Shown here in pieces: positions 1 to 11,210 of a DNA stretch of 64,000 bases. The position numbers and the translations under genes are program-made. Positions within the stretch are counted from its first letter, which is position 1; every line of letters begins with the position of its first letter. This DNA comes from Serpula lacrymans var. lacrymans S7.9 (Eukaryota > Basidiomycota > Agaricomycetes > Boletales > Serpulaceae): assembly GCF_000218685.1 (NCBI RefSeq), contig NW_006763302.1, positions 285,180-349,179 of the forward strand, written 5' to 3'. The notes under the pieces were generated by a model. That model saw nothing but the letters and a program-made list of their open reading frames with translations, had not been told where the DNA came from and did no database searches.

Positions 1-422
1 GGACAGGTTGCAGCACAGAAAACCTATTTATATAGAGCAAAAGTGAGAAAGACTAAAAGTTTGATACTCACCTTCTCCATCACACTGATGTCTGAATCGT
101 CAGGCAGACAATCACCACTCTCAACCCCACCCTTTAAATTCTCTTTCCAAACTAATAAGATTTTTCCATACTGCGCATAGGTGACCACAAGTAAGATTGT
201 GACTTTGCAATTTGCTATAAACTTAGAGATGGGGTCTTTGTTGCTGACCTGGTAAAAGACTTCGTGAAGGATGAGGCGCTCCAAATTCCACTGAGGCTTA
301 TGAGGGTCATAGAATAAAAACTTTGGCGACCTATACATTTCTAGTGAATCTAGAGTGAGGTCGTAGTTATTGGTCCACTCTGTCCATTCTGACTGTAAGT
401 TTTCGATCGCCATATGCCACAC
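1..422 (-). CDS. Unrecognised protein, partial (one exon visible)
   Basis: An open exon starts at an ATG at 420-422 and reads leftwards to a good donor (GTGAGT, complement of 66-71), so the coding part is about 72-422 and the rest of the gene probably lies left of the window. The roughly 117 residues are mixed alpha/beta in character, with several Trp residues near the N-terminus, and I recognise no domain. Its 5' side ends 12 bp from a family-L LTR, so it may be cargo of a transposable element or a host gene disrupted upstream. The following bases to 24 stay open only as intron read-through. Function unknown. Confidence 0.35.
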
Positions 423-434
423 TTCTAAACACGT

Positions 435-1412
435 TGTTGATGATGAGAACTGTTGTTAAAAAACCACACACAAAACAAACTAACACACAATCCTCCCAGA
501 TTCCACAGAACTTGTTTACGGGCTTTGCCCCCTAGAACAGTGGGTGCTCTAGTTGTTTGTGGGGTGGTATGTATGACGATCCTTCAAAGTAAAACCCAGA
601 AATATATGGGTGTGGGTTTTGAGGAGGAGGGATAGTTGAACTATAGAAGATAGAGGCTTTATGACGAATATAGACAAGCACTACCTTGCTGATTGTAGCA
701 CAAGGTAGGTTTAAGAACGACGAGATGACAAGGTTCCCAGTGGTAGCAGTGGAAAGTATTGTGACCATACTAGATCACAAGTAGCAGAGTAGTGCATTTG
801 AGATTAGAGAAGAAGTCTGGATTGGAGTTCTTGTTTGTTTTTACAAGGTAAAATACAGGGGTTTATATAGTAAAAGAAAGGTAGGTTATGCACAGTATAG
901 CTGTGCAAAAAGAATGAGAAAGAACATGAAGGAAGGAATGTATGCTGACAAATCCTGCATAGGTAGTATAGAGAGTGGTGACATCAGATATGGTGGGGGA
1001 GCAAAGAAGACGAGTAGGAGGAGGGTGGAGCTGACAAGGAGGTGAACTAGAATGGGGATCCAGAAGTGACTGTCAGGTGAGAATAAAAAAGAGAGCAAGG
1101 GTCCCATGGTGGGGCTGAGTAAAGAAAAAAATAAAGGGAGAACGACAAAAGCAAGGGCACAATGTGTAGCCAGTGGCGACGCAAAAATTTGCCAAAATGC
1201 CAAAATGCAGAAAGTACCGAATGGAAGAGCAAAGGTGAGCGCGACTGGATTGCCTAATAGAGGCGGTGCTGATCAGCCACAAGTTCAAAAAGGCGATATT
1301 AATTACTATTCCATGTGGCACTGTGCCTGTGTGGCACAAAGGCGAGTCTTTTTGAATATCCACTTCATTTTTGACACCTGTCCATGCTACCAATCAACTT
1401 TGGTGCATGACA
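435..1412 (-). mobile_element. Family-L LTR, internally deleted copy
   Basis: Reading on the minus strand, this copy begins TGTCATGCACC and ends ATCATCAACA, the same termini as the copies at 13,586-15,403 and 54,898-56,707. It is only 978 bp because about 0.72 kb (the part equivalent to about 14,025-14,745) is missing. The promoter-like TATATAAA and the downstream transcript-start region are kept. The bases outside the two ends (ACGT and GTGG) do not form a direct repeat, so this copy has no visible target-site duplication and may be rearranged. The full-length copies lie without internal genes, as solo LTRs do. Confidence 0.75.
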
Positions 1413-2157
1413 GTGGTGAGTCATATGAACTACTATGCAACACTATCTTGGTGAGTTGCAAGAATGAATGTGATACTTACATCAGTCATGTGCCTCACTC
1501 ATTATTTGTCATGTAAATCTCTATGCTGCCCCTTCCGCCTTTGGGCTGTGAAGAATATAAGAAGTTAGAAGGGGTGCCAAAAGATAAGCAATGTGAGACT
1601 TATGAGTAAGTGGTGCCCAAATTGATACAATGGCTCCCAACATCTGTTGAAAGAACTGACTGGAATACAGATGAGAATCTGGTTAAAATCAGTCTGTAAC
1701 ACACTGCATTTGGTGGAGTAGTGTTCTTACTGCCAAATGATTATCTGGTAAGGCAGATGAACTATGCTACTGTATATCATGAGTCACAACAATGAGCCTG
1801 ACATAGACACCACACTCATTGCAGCTCCATATTTGGTCAACCATTCATCGGGCTCAAGGTGTGCAAGGTGATCACTTGAAAAATCTTGTCCATTGTAAGG
1901 TGTCACATGACTTTGATATCGTTCCATTCCACGTATTCTCTTTCTCACGAGGAAATCTTTTGGTTCACTGTTACTCTCGACGACCTCTCCTCACTTTGTC
2001 TCTTTAGCTCCTCCCCACCTCTTCTTTTGGTTGTAGGGATGACGGGTGTTTGTCCTGGCTCTCTATAAAAGGTCAAGTTTTTTTTTCATATTTCTTTAAG
2101 TTCACCCAGCTCTTTATGCTCACCCAGTCCTCGCTCCTATACCTGCTTTTCTTCATT
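1413..2157. other. Region without recognised gene
   Basis: AT-rich sequence between a family-L LTR and the viroplasmin-like gene. Short open stretches exist but show no domain, no consistent splice structure and no match to other parts of the window. It may hold the upstream region of the gene starting at 2158. Confidence 0.4.
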
Positions 2158-2890
2158 ATGACAATGTTTCCTCCCCCTGCACCTTCAAGCTCCAAACAGC
2201 CTAAAAGTTTGGTGTGTGATGACGAAGTTGATAATGAGGACAAAACCCTGGGTAGGTCCTTTTTTTTCTTTCACAATATTATTGTATTTTACTCACAAAC
2301 AGTATCTTGTAGGCATTGTTTTGTCTTTACTCTCCCACATCTCCCTCAATCCCAGCAATGCCATGTTGCTGATGTCTGCAGTCCTTGATAGTGCCCAGGG
2401 AAACCCCATTCCTCTTGCTCCCACCACCGTCAACTCGCCTACCGCCATTGCTTTGACCTCGTTGTCTACCACTGTTGCGTCAAACACTTCCTTGACCACC
2501 GTCACATCAACTCCCTCTGCTACCACTGTTCTATTGGCCGTTTCATCCCACGGCCCCCCTGTTCCTGTCGCAGCCATAGGTGTATTGGCATCTAGTACCA
2601 GGACCCACTGCGACCACAATGGTCAGGCATACAATGTTCCCGAGGGTCCTGTTACAGGGGCAGTTTATTTAGTTACAAGGGGTCGCCGTATCAGCATTTT
2701 GTCCAGCTGGTGAGTTTTCCTTCCATAATACACTGTCTTACTTAACTCTTCTTTCCTCTGCAGGCAACTCACATCCCCCCATGTGACGGGTGTCAGCCGT
2801 GCTGTCTTCAGCCGTTGGCCTTCCGTTGAGGCTGGGATCACTGCCATGGAGGACGCAATTGATGCGGACACAACACAAATTTTGCCTTAA
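2158..2890 (+). CDS. Thr/Ser-rich protein with C-terminal RNase H1 N-terminal (viroplasmin-like) domain
   Basis: I build three exons, 2158-2251, 2313-2709 and 2764-2890, with GT-AG introns of 61 and 54 nt. They sum to 618 nt (205 aa plus stop) with no internal stop. After a short acidic N-terminal segment comes a Thr/Ser/Ala-rich stretch (about residues 75-120). The C-terminal ~60 residues contain YLVTRGRRISILSSW, then VTGVSRAVFSRW and an acidic helix. This pattern (aromatic-x-V-x-x-G ... S-W ... V-x-G-V-S) matches the small RNase H1 N-terminal/caulimovirus-viroplasmin fold, which binds RNA-DNA hybrids in RNase H1. There is no RNase H catalytic domain. A decayed paralogue with the same architecture sits inside the KDZ transposon at 18,558-19,188, so this copy may also be transposon cargo. 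The domain call is by motif only. Confidence 0.6.
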
Positions 2891-3767
2891 ACTCATACCT
2901 ACATTGTACGCTACGCTGCCTGTATGATAGACTGAATAAATGCGCAAAAATGCGCTGCTTTCTTGCCTTCACTGAAGTCATGCATCACACCCGCACAATT
3001 GAATTAATATTTGCAAACAAGCTCTTGATCATACATATAAACAATTGGGATTTTAAAAAAATTGTTGCCGCAATACGGCTGTATCCAAAACTTGAAGTGT
3101 AACCACTTATCCACCATAAATTTGAACATTGGGTTGCAAGCTAACACAACAAGCAGATGATGAGGCCTGGAGCTTGCCTAAAGCACAAGTAAGCCTTTCG
3201 GGATTCTTCATTCCACCCATGCACAATCCTGGTTTCTACTAATTGTTCACACAGGGATATCATAACTGTATGCCTAATGCTTGCTGAACCGCACACGTAA
3301 GGCACAAACACCAAGTTATGGACCATATCAAAACTGTAGGTAGCCTTTAGCTTTACTATAGCCTGCAGAAAAGGGCGACTGTTCTGTGAGTGCGTTTATC
3401 GAGATTATTTCTATAGAACACCAACTCACGTTTTTTTTAAGTGTTGAACATTGATTGTGGCCATCTAACGTGATTCATCTCAAATGTAGGAAATGTGATT
3501 GCTAATCCATTGTTCTCGAGAATAAATGCGGCAGATGTTCCCTGGGCTCATTGAGGTGTCCATACTTTGGTATCAGGAACATAGGGGTTGATTGTGCAAT
3601 TGTCCCCAAGGGTTTGGGGGTGGTTCTTGGTTTCTGGTTTGACAATAACATTCTCTTTGACCTACCTCCTTAATCTGAAAGTTGTGTGTGTGGAATTCTC
3701 AACCACAAGTGCTCAGAATGTTGCTTAGAAGTTCCAAAGGATAAGGTTTGCCAGAGTGTTTCATATT
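2891..3767. other. Intergenic stretch, nothing recognised
   Basis: AT-rich sequence after the viroplasmin-like gene with no convincing coding pattern, RNA gene or repeat terminus. Open stretches are short and not supported by splice signals. Confidence 0.4.
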
Positions 3768-4176
3768 TGTTACAATACACAATTTTTGGACATTTAAATT
3801 TCATTCTCCACTCTAACTTTCTTCTGTAGTTTTTGCACACTGTGCCATGCGGCACTTGCCTGTTCAAACTCCACTTTCTCATGCTGCACTGCCTTTTCTT
3901 TATTTTAGCTACAAGTCTCTCACACCATGGGGCTGGTTCACACAGGCTGTGCCTCATGACTCATCAGCCACTGCCTTCATCAACTGAACAGTACACATGC
4001 ACAAATAGTCTGTAGTAGTATATATACCCCAATAAATTAAGGAGACTTCTCAGCGAGTCTTCCTGTTGTTTACTCACAGCTAACTTGATCCTATCTTAAG
4101 GGGTAACTACTCCCACTCACTCCCTTATTGCTTGTCTGAGTTGTGCGCCAGAGTATACATACTCTTGGTTGTAACA
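3768..4176 (+). mobile_element. Family-G Ty3-type LTR (5' LTR of a broken element)
   Basis: It begins TGTTACAATACACAA and ends GGTTGTAACA and is 409 bp long. It is similar along its length to LTRs at 5623-6034 (minus), 9189-9601, 52,594-52,999 and 53,553-53,968. It contains the family's conserved block with a TATATA box followed by CCCCAATA and the GAGTCCTCCTG-like stretch. It is followed by the same untranslated leader and gag start seen after the LTR at 53,553-53,968, so it is the 5' LTR of a Ty3 element whose body is destroyed. Confidence 0.85.
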
Positions 4177-4961
4177 TTAGGACTCGCTCCCTTACTCCCT
4201 TACTCTCTTACACTTTGTGCAAACCCAGACCACAGGGTTAAGTGGACGTCTTTCAAACAGCAAGATTTTGGTGCCAGACGGTGTTGAGCTTTAGCTAGCT
4301 GCAGAAACAAAGTGTGTGCCCCAATCCTGCAGGCAAGCTCCTCATGACAAGGTACTAGAAAGAATTGAACAATTATACACGGCCCCCAGTGTTAAGGGGA
4401 GTACTTTAGCTCAGCAGTTGGTGTGGGACCACTGTTGATTAGATTTGGATACAAAACCTCTTTTTCACACTCCTCTGACCAGGCCAGGCACTTGCCTCTG
4501 CCAGTCTGGAGAAGGGTTGACAGCTTAACAAGCGGACCACCCCCTGACAACCATTCGGACCAGGGTTTTGTACTATAACCTTACATACATTTTCAAATAC
4601 TATAGTGTGGGTAGTCGGAGATTGAGATCCAATCCTCAGCTGGGAAGAGGTAGATCCGCAGATAGAAAGCGGGGACCCCCAGCTACATTTTTTTACATTT
4701 ACAAAGAGAACAAGCTGTCATGTTGTCACAACCACAACAAAGCGATATCAACACTCTGTTGCACAACATGGATGCACACATTGTGGGCATTGGCTTATTT
4801 AAGCCCAGCTTATATCCTGAAAATATGGGAGTTCTGGGTTCTGATTGGCTAGAAAAAGCTAAAATTGAATGTTTTTAGGATATAAGCTGGGCTTAAATAA
4901 GCCAATGCCCGCAGTGACAGATACTGTTGTTGACAATGCAGCTTGCCGAGATTCAAGCCGC
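4177..4961 (+). pseudogene. Ty3 leader and gag N-terminus, interrupted by a MITE and a family-L LTR
   Basis: The leader matches 53,969-54,486 closely, including the repeated phrase around the internal AGCTTAACAAGCGG motif. A gag start codon lies at about 4719 and the first ~22 residues resemble the gag at 54,487 (poly-Gln/Asn start, then a LLHxM motif). Reading is then broken by a 132-bp MITE (4782-4913). About 50 bp later the gag is cut by a family-L LTR at 4962. No capsid domain, protease or pol remains. Confidence 0.7.
4782..4913. mobile_element. MITE with about 36-bp terminal inverted repeats
   Basis: A 132-bp non-coding insertion in gag. The left arm starts TGTGGGCATTGGCTTATTTA and runs to about 4818. 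The right arm ending at 4913 is its reverse complement with one mismatch in the first few bases. The ~55-bp centre is unique. There is no clear target-site duplication; the flanks read ACACAT and GTGACA. The arms could form a long hairpin. I do not see another copy in this window, so the superfamily is not assigned. Confidence 0.75.
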
Positions 4962-5349
4962 TGTCATGCACCAAAAGTAATTGGTAGCATGGACAGGTGT
5001 CAATAATAAAGCAAATATTCAAAAGACTCGCCTTTGCGCCACACAGGCATAGTGCCACGTGGAATAGTAATTAATATTGTCTTTTTTGAGCTTGTGGCTG
5101 ATCAGCACCACCTCTATTAGGCAATCAACTCACGCTCACCTTTGCTTTCCATTCGGTACTTTCCATGTTTTGGCATTTTGGCAAATTTTTGCGTCGCCAC
5201 TGGCTACACATCATGCCCTCACTTTCATTGTTTCCCCTACCCTTTTTCCTTTACTAGGCCCCACCATGGGCCCTCTACTCTCCTTTTTATTCTCACCTGA
5301 CGGTTGTTTTTGGCTACCTATTCTAGTCCACTGCTCCATCACCTCTATC
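4962..5349 (+). mobile_element. Family-L LTR, 5' fragment
   Basis: It starts TGTCATGCACCAAAAG, as in the full copies, and keeps their first ~390 bp, including the open frame that begins at the equivalent of 13,702. It is cut at 5349/5350 by a family-G LTR in the opposite orientation. It sits inside the Ty3 gag at 4177-4961. Confidence 0.75.
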
Positions 5350-5622
5350 TGTCACAACCAACAGTTTGTATACTCTGGCACACAACTTCAGACAAGCGAA
5401 GAGGAAGTGAGTGGGAGTGGTTACCTTTTAGATAGGACCAAGTTTGTTGTGGGTAAACAACAGGAGGACTCGTTGAGGAGTCTCCTTAATTTATTGGGGT
5501 ATATATACTACTACAGACTATGTGTACATGTGTACTATACAGTTGATGAAGGCAGTGGCTGATAATGTCATGGGGCACAGCTCGTGTGACCAGCTCCACT
5601 GCATGAGAGACTTGTAGCTAAG
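5350..5622 (-). mobile_element. Family-G LTR, 3' part, cut by another family-G LTR
   Basis: On the plus strand it begins TGTCACAACC, the complement of the family-G 3' end. It is similar to the first ~270 bp of the LTR at 5623-6034 and stops abruptly at 5622, where the next LTR begins. One family-G element therefore inserted into, or recombined with, another LTR of its own family. Confidence 0.7.
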
Positions 5623-6034
5623 TGTCACAATCAAAGCTTTGATACTCTGGCGCACAACTCAAACAAAGCTTTTAAAGGTAGTGAGGGGAGTGGTTACCCT
5701 TAGGATAGGACCAAGTTAGTTGTGGGTAAACAACAGGAGGATCTGCTGAGGAGTCTCCTTGATCTTATTGGGGTATATATATTACTACAGGTTGTTTGTA
5801 CATATGTACTATACAGTTGATGGAGGCAGTGGCTGATGATGTCATGGGTCACAGCTCGTATGACCAGCTCCACTGTGTGAGATACTTGTAGCTAAAATAA
5901 AAAAAGGCAGTGCAGTGCGAGAAGTGGAGTTTGAACAATGATGAAAAGTGCCACATGGCACAGTGTGAAAACTACAGAAGAAAGTTGAAGAGGAGAATGA
6001 AATTCAAATGTCCGAAAATTGTGTTATTGTAACA
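5623..6034 (-). mobile_element. Family-G LTR, 3' LTR of the broken Ty3 pol
   Basis: A 412-bp LTR in minus orientation with TGTTACAATAAC at its 5' end and GATTGTGACA at its 3' end. It directly follows the minus-strand pol gene. Just inside the element the minus strand reads AGAAGGAGGGTAG, a good polypurine tract for plus-strand priming, which supports this being the 3' LTR. The matching 5' LTR is missing. Confidence 0.85.
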
Positions 6035-8937
6035 CTACCCTCCTTCTAAGGCTCAACTTCCAGGTGAGACCAATACCGGAGGTAGTAGTTAAATTTTTGG
6101 GCATAGTTTGAAAAAGGGAATTAAAAAGGTTTGAATCCATGCCTCTAAGCTTCCTAGGAGCCGAGGGGTTCTTAGAGCAAAATTCATGAACAGTATTGCG
6201 GGAATTGACCAGATAGGCTTTTGGTTCCCACGTCCTGTCCTCATCTCCATAGCCCTTCCTTAGGACTAGGAACTCTAACTTTCCACGCTTCAAGCGTGCA
6301 TCCACCACCTGTTCGACTTCAAACTCTTTTTCACCTTCCTGGGTGACTACCACTGGTCCAGGCCAGTCTATGTGCTGTCCTAGCAGCAGCCCTTTGTAGG
6401 GTTTTACACAGCTAATATTAACTGTGGGTACTACCCTCATTCATTTTGGGAGTTCCAGCTCCACTGCATTGGGTTTGACTTCCTTAATCCGGTAAGGACC
6501 AATCCACTTCTCAGTCAGTTTTCTAGACTGCCTATCTTTCAATTTTAAGTGGTCGGTATCTAACCAGACCAGGTTGCCAACCTTGTAATCAGGGGCCTTA
6601 GAGTGTCTACGCTCTGCCCTGTCTTTCAACTGCTCCGCAGTTTTGAGAAGCTCCTTGCATGTTTTGTCTAAGACAGACTTCATGTCCTTAGCCATGTTCC
6701 CAGCAGCCTCATTTTTGCTTTTGCCAGGTTCCACACCCATTTTGGGAAGGTACAATCTTGTGACCTCAAATAGTGCCTTTCCTGTAGCCATTGACTGTTT
6801 AATATTATAAGAGAACTGGGCTATCTTTAGCCACTTGGCCCAATCTGTCTGTCTATCATTAATAAATATCCGGAGATATTGCTTCAATTCCTGATTGAGC
6901 CTTTCCATTTGTCCATTGGTCTGCGGATGGAACACCATTGATAATTTAGGTTTGATGCCCAGCATCTGGCATAACTCTTTTGTAAATTTGCTAGCAAATT
7001 GGGGTCCCCTATCAGAGATAACCGTTTCCAGTAACCCATGGGTAGACCATACAAAATCTTTAAATAAGTCTGCCGTACCAGTGGCCATAATGGTTTTATT
7101 GGTGGGAATGAATACCACTATTTTGGAGAAGCAATCTACTACCACCATTACTGAATTGTACCCATTTGACTTGGGCAGATCCATTGTGAAATTAACTGAT
7201 ATATCCTGCCAGGGACCAGCTGGTATTGAATTTGGCATAAGTTTACCGGCTGGTGGTTGATGTGAGTTCTTTGCCATGGCACGTCTTAGACAGGATTTTA
7301 CATATTCCTGTACATCTTTGACCATGCCAGGCCACATGTAGTTTCTGGAGATCAACTCCATTGTTCTTTGCCACCCAGGGTGCCCAGCCACTGGAGTGTC
7401 ATGATGTCTGTCTATTGCCTTGATCCTTGCAGACTCAGGCACATAGATCTTGCCTTGGTAATGGAAGAGCCCGTCTTCCCATAAATAATGTAAATTGCCA
7501 TCAAGGTATGCCTTCTCTTCTGAGGAGATGTCTTTCTTGAAGACTTCTAGAAGATTGGAATACTGCCCGATTTGAACATTGGCTACACTGGATTGGTTTA
7601 TCAGGGTGACACCTTTGTTGTCATCTCCGATGCTGTTGGCATGATCCTCTCTTCTGGTAAAACATCTGCTTTCCCCATAGAAGCACCAGGCTTATGAATT
7701 AATTTATAATTAAACCTAGACAAGTACACTACGTAGTGGGTTTGTCTTCAGTTCAGGTCTCGGGCCGTCATAAAATACTCCAGATTTTTATGATTGGTCC
7801 AAATTTCAAATTGGTGCCTAGCACCTTCTAAGTAGTGCCGCCAGTGCTCTAAAGCTCTAATGATGGCCAGCATCTCCTTGTTGTAAATTTGATAGTTGTG
7901 CTCTGTGGGCAACAAACCATGTGATAAATAGGCACAAGGCCTTCAAAGGTCATCAGGGCATTTAATTGACAGAACAGCCCCAGTAGCAATATCAGAAGAG
8001 TCAGTTTCTAGCCGGAATTCTTTGTCCAATTCTGGAAGTGCTAATATGGGCACTATTGTAAATGCCTGTTTAAGCTTATCAAAAGCTTCTTGTTCTTTGG
8101 CGCCCCAGTGCCAGACAATGTCCTTTTTTGTGAGATCATTCAACGGTCTTGTTATCTTCCCAAAGTTTTCAACAAACCTTCAGTAGAAATTGCCTAAGCC
8201 AAGGAAGGCCCTAACTCCTTTGATGCGAGTAGGTTCAGGCCAATCCAAAATAGCTTGAACTTTCCCAGGATCCATCCTGATTCCCTTCTGGCCAATTATC
8301 ATACCGAGGAAGTCTACTTCCTTCACTTTAAAGTTACATTTTTTGGGTTTGACGAATAGGTCCCGTTCCTATAAGCGTCAAAGGACTTCTTGCACGATCC
8401 TGTCATGCTCAGCCTTATCGTCTGACTTCGTAAATATTAATAAATTGTCAATGTAAATGATGACACAGTTTTCCATATCCATGAAGATCTCGTTTATCAT
8501 GCTCTGGAAGGTCGCCGGTGAATTGGTCGACCCAAAGAACATAACAAGGGGTTCGAAGGATTCTCGGTGGCAGTTGAACGCAACCTTCCAAGCATCTTCT
8601 TCCTTGATTTGTACATTATTGTACCCCCATCTGAGATCCATCTTTGTCATGATTTTGGCGCCAGCCAACTTGTCTACTAGCTGACTAATCAAAGGCAGCA
8701 GATACATATTTCTAACCATGTATTTATTCAAATAACAATAATCCATAACCATACACTTTTTACCATCCTTTTTGGGAATGAAGAACACCAGGGATGTCAT
8801 AGGGCTCTTGGAAGGTCTGATGTAACCCTTCCTAAGCTGTTCATCTATGAAACTGGAAACCTCATTTCTTTCTGGAGCAGAGAGTGGAATCATATATCCC
8901 TTTCTAGGTTTGAACATGTCCTTCAAGAAGGCCACAC
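6035..8937 (-). pseudogene. Ty3/chromovirus pol: RT, RNase H, integrase, chromodomain (broken, 5'-truncated)
   Basis: Reading right to left: reverse transcriptase (8935-8378), RNase H (to about 7700, with LETDSSD), integrase zinc finger and core (7442-6441, with SDRGPQF and HPQTNGQMERLNQE), then a C-terminal chromodomain (about 6380-6160; EVEQVVDARLKRGK ... WEPKAYLV). The chromodomain marks a chromovirus, a clade that integrates into heterochromatin. It is dead. TGA stops occur at 8378-8380, 8180-8182, 7943-7945 and 7748-7750, and TAG at 8369-8371. There is also a damaged stretch near 7480-7680. The RT catalytic box reads YIDN instead of YIDD, and the integrase HHCC finger lacks its last Cys (CLRR). 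Gag, protease and the RT N-terminus are absent; the gene ends abruptly beside a pogo relic at about 8940. Confidence 0.9.
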
Positions 8938-8944
8938 TGCTTTA

Positions 8945-10637
8945 AAAAGCAATTGCCAGAGCAGCTTGGGATTTATTACCAGAATAATAAGAAGGCCTGG
9001 ATGACTACTGCACTATTTGAAGAGTAAGGCATGCCCACATTTAGTGTCATGAAAGTGCTAATCACAGTATACAGATGGATGAAGTATTTTGATCTCAAGA
9101 TGCGAAACGAGAACCATCAGGTCTGCCTATTTGTAGACGGCTTCTCTGCACACAAGCTATCATACCAACCAACTAATGTTTGGATGGATGTTACAATACA
9201 CAATTTTTGGACCTTTAATTTTCATTCTCCTCTTTAACTTTCTCATGTAGTTTTCACACGCTGTGCCATGCAGCACTTTCCATTTTGTTCAAACTCCACT
9301 TTTACGTGCTGCGCTGCTTTTCATTATTTTCAGTTACAAAGTCTCTCACACAGTGGAGCTGGTCACACAAGCTGTACCCTATGACATCATCAGCCACTGC
9401 TCCCATCAACTATATAGTACACATGTACAAACAACCTGTAGTAGTATATATACCCCAATAGATCAAGGAGACTCCTCAGCGAGTCCTCCTGTTGTTTACC
9501 CACAACTAACTTGGTCCTATCCTAAGGGTAACCACTCCCCTCACTACCTTTATAGCTTTGTCTGAGTTGTGCGCCAGAGTATCAAAACTTTGGTTGTTAC
9601 AATGGATGTTCTCAAAGCAAATATGACTTCATTTGTGCAGCCATGCGATGAAGGCATCATCCGCTGCTTCAAGGCTGGATATAGGAAGACTTATTGTGCA
9701 AAAGCACTTAACCTTGATGAAGCCGGCAAGAGGGACATTTATTCAATCAATTTACTTAAAGGTGTTTTGATGGCAAAGGCTGCTTGGGAAGCAGTTACAT
9801 CAACTACTATCCATCACTGCTGGGATCACAGTCAAATTCAACTGTATGCCAAGGTCTGATTTGAATTGCTCTTGTTTTCAAGTCCTAACTATTCTTTGCA
9901 CAGAGATCCCTTCATCCCAACAACTATCCCATACAATGATGTACAAGCACATGCAAATCCTATTGCATGGGGTGTTATGCGAGAGTTTGCAGTCAGTGAC
10001 TCTATGACATTACCAATTGCTAAAGCTTGCATCAAACAGGCCTTGTTTGGGCAATATTTGGATGGAGACCAGAGGCCGGCATTGAACACCATTATGGATG
10101 CTGAAGGTGACGCAGAAGCTGCAATTGCTGCAGTCAAAAGTCTTGCAAATGTGCAAATGCAGCTGCCAGTTGAACAGGCCTCAAGATACAAATACCTGCA
10201 CATCCAAAACTGCCACTGCAGCTCAGTAATATTGAAGACCAGCTGAAAAATGCAATTGGGGAACTCAAATCTCAAAACTGCATCTTTGGCAAGCCTCTAA
10301 CAGTTGATGAAGTTGTTGATCCAGCTGCAGAGAGGTTGATTGATAAAGAGTTTGCACTTGATGATAGAGAGATTGTTGCTGAGGTCTGAGAGTCAATGGC
10401 TAGTGAAGAGGACATAATTAGTGTGGATTTGGACAATGAAGACAAAACACCATCATGATCATGGACTCGCGCCGAGATCATGAACCTGTGCCAGGATCTT
10501 GAACAAGCCTGTATCCAACAGGCAGGTTGGGGGGGATCGTTGGACTTGATGGGCAGCTTTGTCACTATAGAGCATTTCTACAATGCCAAGAAGTCCAAAA
10601 TGCTAAGCAAACCACACTAGATTCGTTCATAGAATAG
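8945..10637 (+). pseudogene. Pogo/Fot1-like DDE transposase relic, split by a solo LTR
   Basis: Coding traces resemble the DDE superfamily endonuclease of Tc1/mariner pogo-type elements. About 8950-9188 holds KKAWMTTALFEE, a stop, then LFVDGFSAH (second catalytic Asp). After the LTR the frame resumes at 9602 with MTSFVQPCDEGIIRCFKAGY (third catalytic Asp), a helical region with VTSTTIHHCWDHSQI, and a C-terminus ending in the TTLDSF-type tail at about 10,637. The N-terminal DNA-binding part and first catalytic Asp are missing. In-frame stops (for example TAA near 9023) and frameshifts near 9860, 10,240 and 10,590 make it non-functional. Confidence 0.8.
9189..9601 (+). mobile_element. Solo family-G LTR with 5-bp target-site duplication
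   Basis: 413 bp, TGTTACAATACAC ... TTGGTTGTTACA. It is flanked by perfect direct repeats ATGGA at 9184-9188 and 9602-9606. It interrupts the pogo transposase exactly between the second and third catalytic segments. There is no internal element, so this is a solo LTR left by LTR-LTR recombination. The 5-bp duplication is the size expected for Ty3-type integration. Confidence 0.93.
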
Positions 10638-11164
10638 AGTAGGAGTGTTTCAAGCAAAGTGTTCTGGTGTCGCATTGTTGTCACTTGTGGGAGTCATGCT
10701 GAGTCACCCTAGGTCACATGTAGTCACACATGGTAGCACCTCTGGTAGCACATAAGTCTCGTATTGCATGTAGTTTTGGGGCCCAGGGGTCCTGACGTTA
10801 TGCGTTATGAGACAATCAACTGTACCTCTTTGTTGGTGGTGTGTTCACTATACTTCAGTGCTTGAGCAATCTACTGTTCTTGACGTAGTAGACTGATGAA
10901 ACAAATATACTGACACGCTATTTGTATTCTCTAAGCACCTTGATTCAAAATATTAGAGCTATATTCATTTACTGTTTAGAATAGTTGTTGGATATTCGGT
11001 CCCTCAGGGCGCGGGAACAGGCAAGGGAGAAGGATTCTTTTGGAAAATGAATGCCGTAACAACGTAAATACATGCTTCTTATATAACAAACATATGTAAA
11101 TATTGTGTGAAAGACAATGATAGCCACAAAAGGCCGGTTGTAATCACAGACTAAAGCTTCGGGC
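10638..11164. other. Transposon flank, nothing recognised
   Basis: Sequence between the pogo relic and the KDZ element. It probably includes the non-coding 3' end of the pogo element, but I find no terminal inverted repeat. No gene is supported. Confidence 0.35.
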
Positions 11165-11210
11165 GAAGCTCCGGATAGCCTACACATGTCCGGCCGTGCA
11201 AACACCTACG
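11165..11210 (+). repeat. KDZ left terminus: target repeat and inverted repeat
   Basis: GAAGCTCC at 11,165-11,172 is followed by the left inverted repeat, whose strictly conserved core is ACACATGTCCGGCCGTGCAA at 11,182-11,201. Similarity to the right end continues more weakly for about 30 bp further in. Confidence 0.8.

Noticed and set aside
435..1412. Target-site duplication around the deleted family-L copy
   Set aside because: Flanks ACGT and GTGG do not match in either orientation.
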